Assembly: GCA_020057985.1 (NCBI GenBank)
Contig: JAGVEU010000456.1
Span: 1-8,523, forward strand
Direction of reading: 5' to 3'
DNA: 8,523 bases
Source of the DNA: Calditrichota bacterium
GTDB taxonomy: Bacteria; Electryoneota; RPQS01
Every line of letters starts with the position of its first letter. Positions within the stretch are counted from its first letter, which is position 1. The position numbers and the translations under genes were made by a program. Below the pieces are notes generated by a model. The model made no database searches. It was given only the letters and a program-made list of their open reading frames with translations, and was not told where the DNA came from. This document shows, in pieces, positions 6,677-8,523 of the stretch.

Positions 6677-7477
6677 TTATCTCTGAGGCGGCGGCGGTAC
6701 GTTCATGCGCGGACGCGCGTCACTTCCCGAAGCCGTTAAGGTAAGTCCCTTATCGCCATAACCGAGTACGACCAGATCAAGCGGCGGGATCTCCGTACTG
6801 CGATAGGCATAGACGACCGCACCCTCTGAGCCGGAGCCTGCATACACCTGAGTGAAAAAAGTCCCGGCATAGAGACGAATTTCCTCTTCGTCCATCGCGC
6901 GCGGACGATCAATGCGGTCGTAATCCACGTCCCCCGGGGGAAGATTGAAGTTTCCGGCCTGAATCTCACCCCCGTCAACACGATAGAGGATGCGGTTGAT
7001 TTCGCTGATTCGATCCGCAGCGCTTACAACAAGATCGTACTCGATAATGGTTTCCACTTCGTCCATCACTTTGAAAACCACCTGCAACCACTCCGCGTCC
7101 TTTCCGAGCCAGACAGTCGTTCCAAGATAGTACACTGTGAGGCGAGCTTCAACCGGACCGAACGAACCTCCGCCTTGCCGCCATCCCGTAAGCTGATATG
7201 AAGCATAGGCTCCAATGTGTGACGTGTTGACCCAACCACGAAACAACAACCGTCGAATCCACATGTCCGCGAATTTGCGCGCTTGCAATACAGCATTCAG
7301 CTCCGCCTTCACTCTCGTTTTCTCTTCATCGGCAGGCTTTGTGACCTTCGATGAGTCCGTCGAGTCAACAACGGCGTTCGTCGTTTCTTGTGGCACATCT
7401 TGACACCATGCGGCACGAGTACCGAGCAGCAAACAGCCAAGTACTAACAGCAGTGTGATACTCCTGTGCAAGCTCAT
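6677..7477 (-). CDS. Exported protein of unknown function with proline-rich C-terminus
   Basis: I do not recognise this 266-residue protein. A signal peptide is clear: MSLHRS, then a hydrophobic core ITLLLVLGCLLLG (7-19), then a TRAAWCQ region where cleavage is likely; the Cys lacks a good lipobox, so a soluble or envelope-held product is likelier than a lipoprotein. An acidic, low-complexity stretch (27-55) leads into a mature domain rich in beta-type sequence and aromatics (GWVNTSHIGAYASYQLTGWR, VEARLTVYYLGTTVWLG). The end is MNVPPPPQR. I chose the ATG at 7477 because it opens the signal peptide; extending to 7609 would add 44 residues overlapping the SDR gene. The gap to the SDR stop is 44 bases, with no strong Shine-Dalgarno. 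It converges with the methyltransferase gene, 6 bases apart. No terminator is evident there, only a short AAGGA/TCCTT repeat. Confidence 0.75.
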   Translation of the reverse strand: MSLHRSITLLLVLGCLLLGTRAAWCQDVPQETTNAVVDSTDSSKVTKPADEEKTRVKAELNAVLQARKFADMWIRRLLFRGWVNTSHIGAYASYQLTGWRQGGGSFGPVEARLTVYYLGTTVWLGKDAEWLQVVFKVMDEVETIIEYDLVVSAADRISEINRILYRVDGGEIQAGNFNLPPGDVDYDRIDRPRAMDEEEIRLYAGTFFTQVYAGSGSEGAVVYAYRSTEIPPLDLVVLGYGDKGLTLTASGSDARPRMNVPPPPQR

Positions 7478-7521
7478 GGGAATTCGTTTAGTTTTTTTCA
7501 GTTTCTGGAGTGAGTCCGAAG

Positions 7522-8313
7522 TTAAAAAAGCGATTGAACGCGACCGCCGTCCACACAGATAGTTTGGCCTGTAATATACGATGCTCGCGGAGACAGCAGG
7601 AAAGCGCAAACTGTGGAAAACTCGTCCACGTCACCCAATCTGCCCATCGGAATCTCGGCAGAGTAGTGTGCGCGAACTTCATCCATTGATTTTCCGGTTC
7701 GCTTGGCCAAAGCAGCGTCCAGTTCGAGGGTTCGATCCGTCAGGATTCTCCCAGGAGCGATTACGTTCACTCGCACGTTCTTAGCAGCGATTTCGTTGGA
7801 CAGGTACTTCAGGAATCCGGCTACTGCGGGGCGCAGTGAATTGGACGTGGTCAGATTCTCAATGGGTTGCTTGGCAGACGTTGAAGTAATGGCAAGAACC
7901 GAGCCTCCACCCTGCTCCTCCATGATCGGAACTACAAGCCGACACAGCCGCACAACCGACATGAAGACAGAATCGAAGGCGGTTTGCCACTGCTCGTCGG
8001 TAATCGCCAGAGGCGGTCCGGCGGGCGGTCCTCCGCAGTTGGTGACAACGCCGTCTATCTTTCCGAATATATTCTGCGCCATCCTGATCAGACGCTGAAT
8101 ATCCTCTTTCTTTGTAAGATCCGTCACCCAGATAGGAACATCGGAGAACCCTTCTGTTTTCAGCTTCTCCGCAGCGATTTCGAGGTTGCTGCGATTGGAA
8201 CTGGAAAGCAGAACGCGAGCACCTTCGCGAAGGAGTTCACGAGCAACACTAAGGCCCAGACCCTTGGAGGCTGCGGTTACCATAAAACACTTGTCGCCAA
8301 GATCAAGGTTCAA
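7522..8313 (-). CDS. Atypical short-chain dehydrogenase/reductase (3-oxoacyl-ACP reductase-like) lacking the YxxxK pair
   Basis: This 263-residue Rossmann protein has the SDR layout: a cofactor loop MVTAASKGLG (11-20, in place of TGxxxGIG), VTDL (63-66), TNCGGPP (91-97, in place of NNAG), VRVNVIAPGRI (180-190), and a C-terminal ITGQTICVDGG (247-257). Ser144 fits the catalytic serine. Thirteen residues on, where Tyr is expected, is Ser157, and four further, where Lys is expected, is Arg161, in the run TTSNSLRPAV. A recognised subgroup of beta-ketoacyl-ACP-reductase-like SDRs also departs from both motifs, so this is probably not decay. The start is TTG at 8313, overlapping the upstream TGA as TTGA, with AAAGG 7 bases before it; this gives the usual short N-terminus before the first strand. 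It sits between a partial gene and the exported protein, probably in one transcript. Substrate is unknown. Confidence 0.87.
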   Translation of the reverse strand: MNLDLGDKCFMVTAASKGLGLSVARELLREGARVLLSSSNRSNLEIAAEKLKTEGFSDVPIWVTDLTKKEDIQRLIRMAQNIFGKIDGVVTNCGGPPAGPPLAITDEQWQTAFDSVFMSVVRLCRLVVPIMEEQGGGSVLAITSTSAKQPIENLTTSNSLRPAVAGFLKYLSNEIAAKNVRVNVIAPGRILTDRTLELDAALAKRTGKSMDEVRAHYSAEIPMGRLGDVDEFSTVCAFLLSPRASYITGQTICVDGGRVQSLF

Positions 8314-8523
8314 AAGGTGGCCTTTGTCGTGATCTTTATCAGAATCTCAATTCGCTTGTCCGGCTCAACCGTCACTCCGCCCTGCACACCCTCGCCATTC
8401 CAGCCGTTAAAATACCAGCCACCTTCTTCCTCAACAAACACACTATAGTCTCCCGGTGGAAGTGGAATAAAGAACCTGCCGTCATTGTCGCAGAGCGTCT
8501 CAGCCACAAGCGGTGTGGGAACC
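8310..8523 (-). CDS. C-terminal end of a protein with a carboxypeptidase-regulatory-like (prealbumin-like) segment, 5' end outside window
   Basis: The frame is open from the window edge to TGA at 8312-8310, about 70 residues. It reads VAETLCDNDGRFFIPLPPGDYSVFVEE and continues with GGWYFNGWNGEGVQGG and VTVEPDKRIEILIKI. The pattern 'xDxxGRFxxxLPPGxYxVxVE' is typical of carboxypeptidase-regulatory or transthyretin-like beta-sandwich repeats, often found in secreted or outer-membrane proteins. An internal GTG at 8507 could be read as a start, but the frame continues upstream to the edge and the fold would lack its first strand, so a partial gene is much likelier. Its stop overlaps the TTG start of the SDR, which implies coupling. 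The whole protein's nature cannot be told from this tail. Confidence 0.68.
   Translation of the reverse strand, partial: VPTPLVAETLCDNDGRFFIPLPPGDYSVFVEEEGGWYFNGWNGEGVQGGVTVEPDKRIEILIKITTKATF

Noticed and set aside
6661..6680. Possible bidirectional terminator between the convergent genes
   Set aside because: Only a 5-base AAGGA/TCCTT repeat with an 8-base loop and no T run is present, too weak to call.
7478..7609. Forty-four-residue N-terminal extension of the exported protein
   Set aside because: It would overlap the end of the SDR gene and bury the signal peptide inside the protein.

Overview
The window is about 8.5 kb of bacterial chromosome of moderate GC, densely coded, with short gaps and several four-base start/stop overlaps. 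It is mainly a leucine/isovalerate catabolism operon on the minus strand. No RNA gene, CRISPR array, insertion sequence or phage gene was seen. The taxon cannot be fixed from the sequence. TTG starts, an MCC alpha polypeptide split in two, and secreted or prealbumin-like proteins nearby would fit an uncultured lineage around the FCB group, but this is a weak guess.

Right block (8523 to 6677, minus strand): the C-terminal end of a protein with a carboxypeptidase-regulatory-like (prealbumin-like) segment; an atypical short-chain dehydrogenase whose TTG start overlaps the preceding stop; and an exported protein of unknown function with a proline-rich tail.

Middle (5738 to 6670, plus strand): one class I SAM-dependent methyltransferase. 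It converges on the exported protein gene and diverges from the catabolic operon. The roughly 100-base divergent gap (5639-5737) holds a perfect 6-bp dyad, TGTCAA-N6-TTGACA, directly over the ribosome-binding region of the first operon gene.

Left block (5638 to 1, minus strand): a tightly packed run of carboxyltransferase (MCC beta, LiuB-like), a two-helix membrane protein with a PH-like domain, methylglutaconyl-CoA hydratase (LiuC-like), biotin carboxylase, biotin carrier protein (together equal to MCC alpha, LiuD) and a xylose-isomerase-like TIM-barrel protein cut by the window edge. The beta, hydratase, alpha order matches the classical liu operon. Together these genes would turn 3-methylcrotonyl-CoA into 3-methylglutaconyl-CoA and then into 3-hydroxy-3-methylglutaryl-CoA. 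Isovaleryl-CoA dehydrogenase and HMG-CoA lyase are not in the window.

Two oddities affect MCC alpha. An in-frame TAA interrupts the ATP-grasp domain at codon 178, with uninterrupted homology in the same frame on both sides. The biotin domain, fused in most MCC alpha proteins, is a separate ORF joined by an ATGA overlap with its own good Shine-Dalgarno sequence. The first looks like a nonsense mutation or a sequence error. The second looks like a real gene split. No convincing new multi-gene system is visible; the most unusual points are these two, the PH-like membrane protein inside the operon, and the SDR without its catalytic Tyr and Lys.
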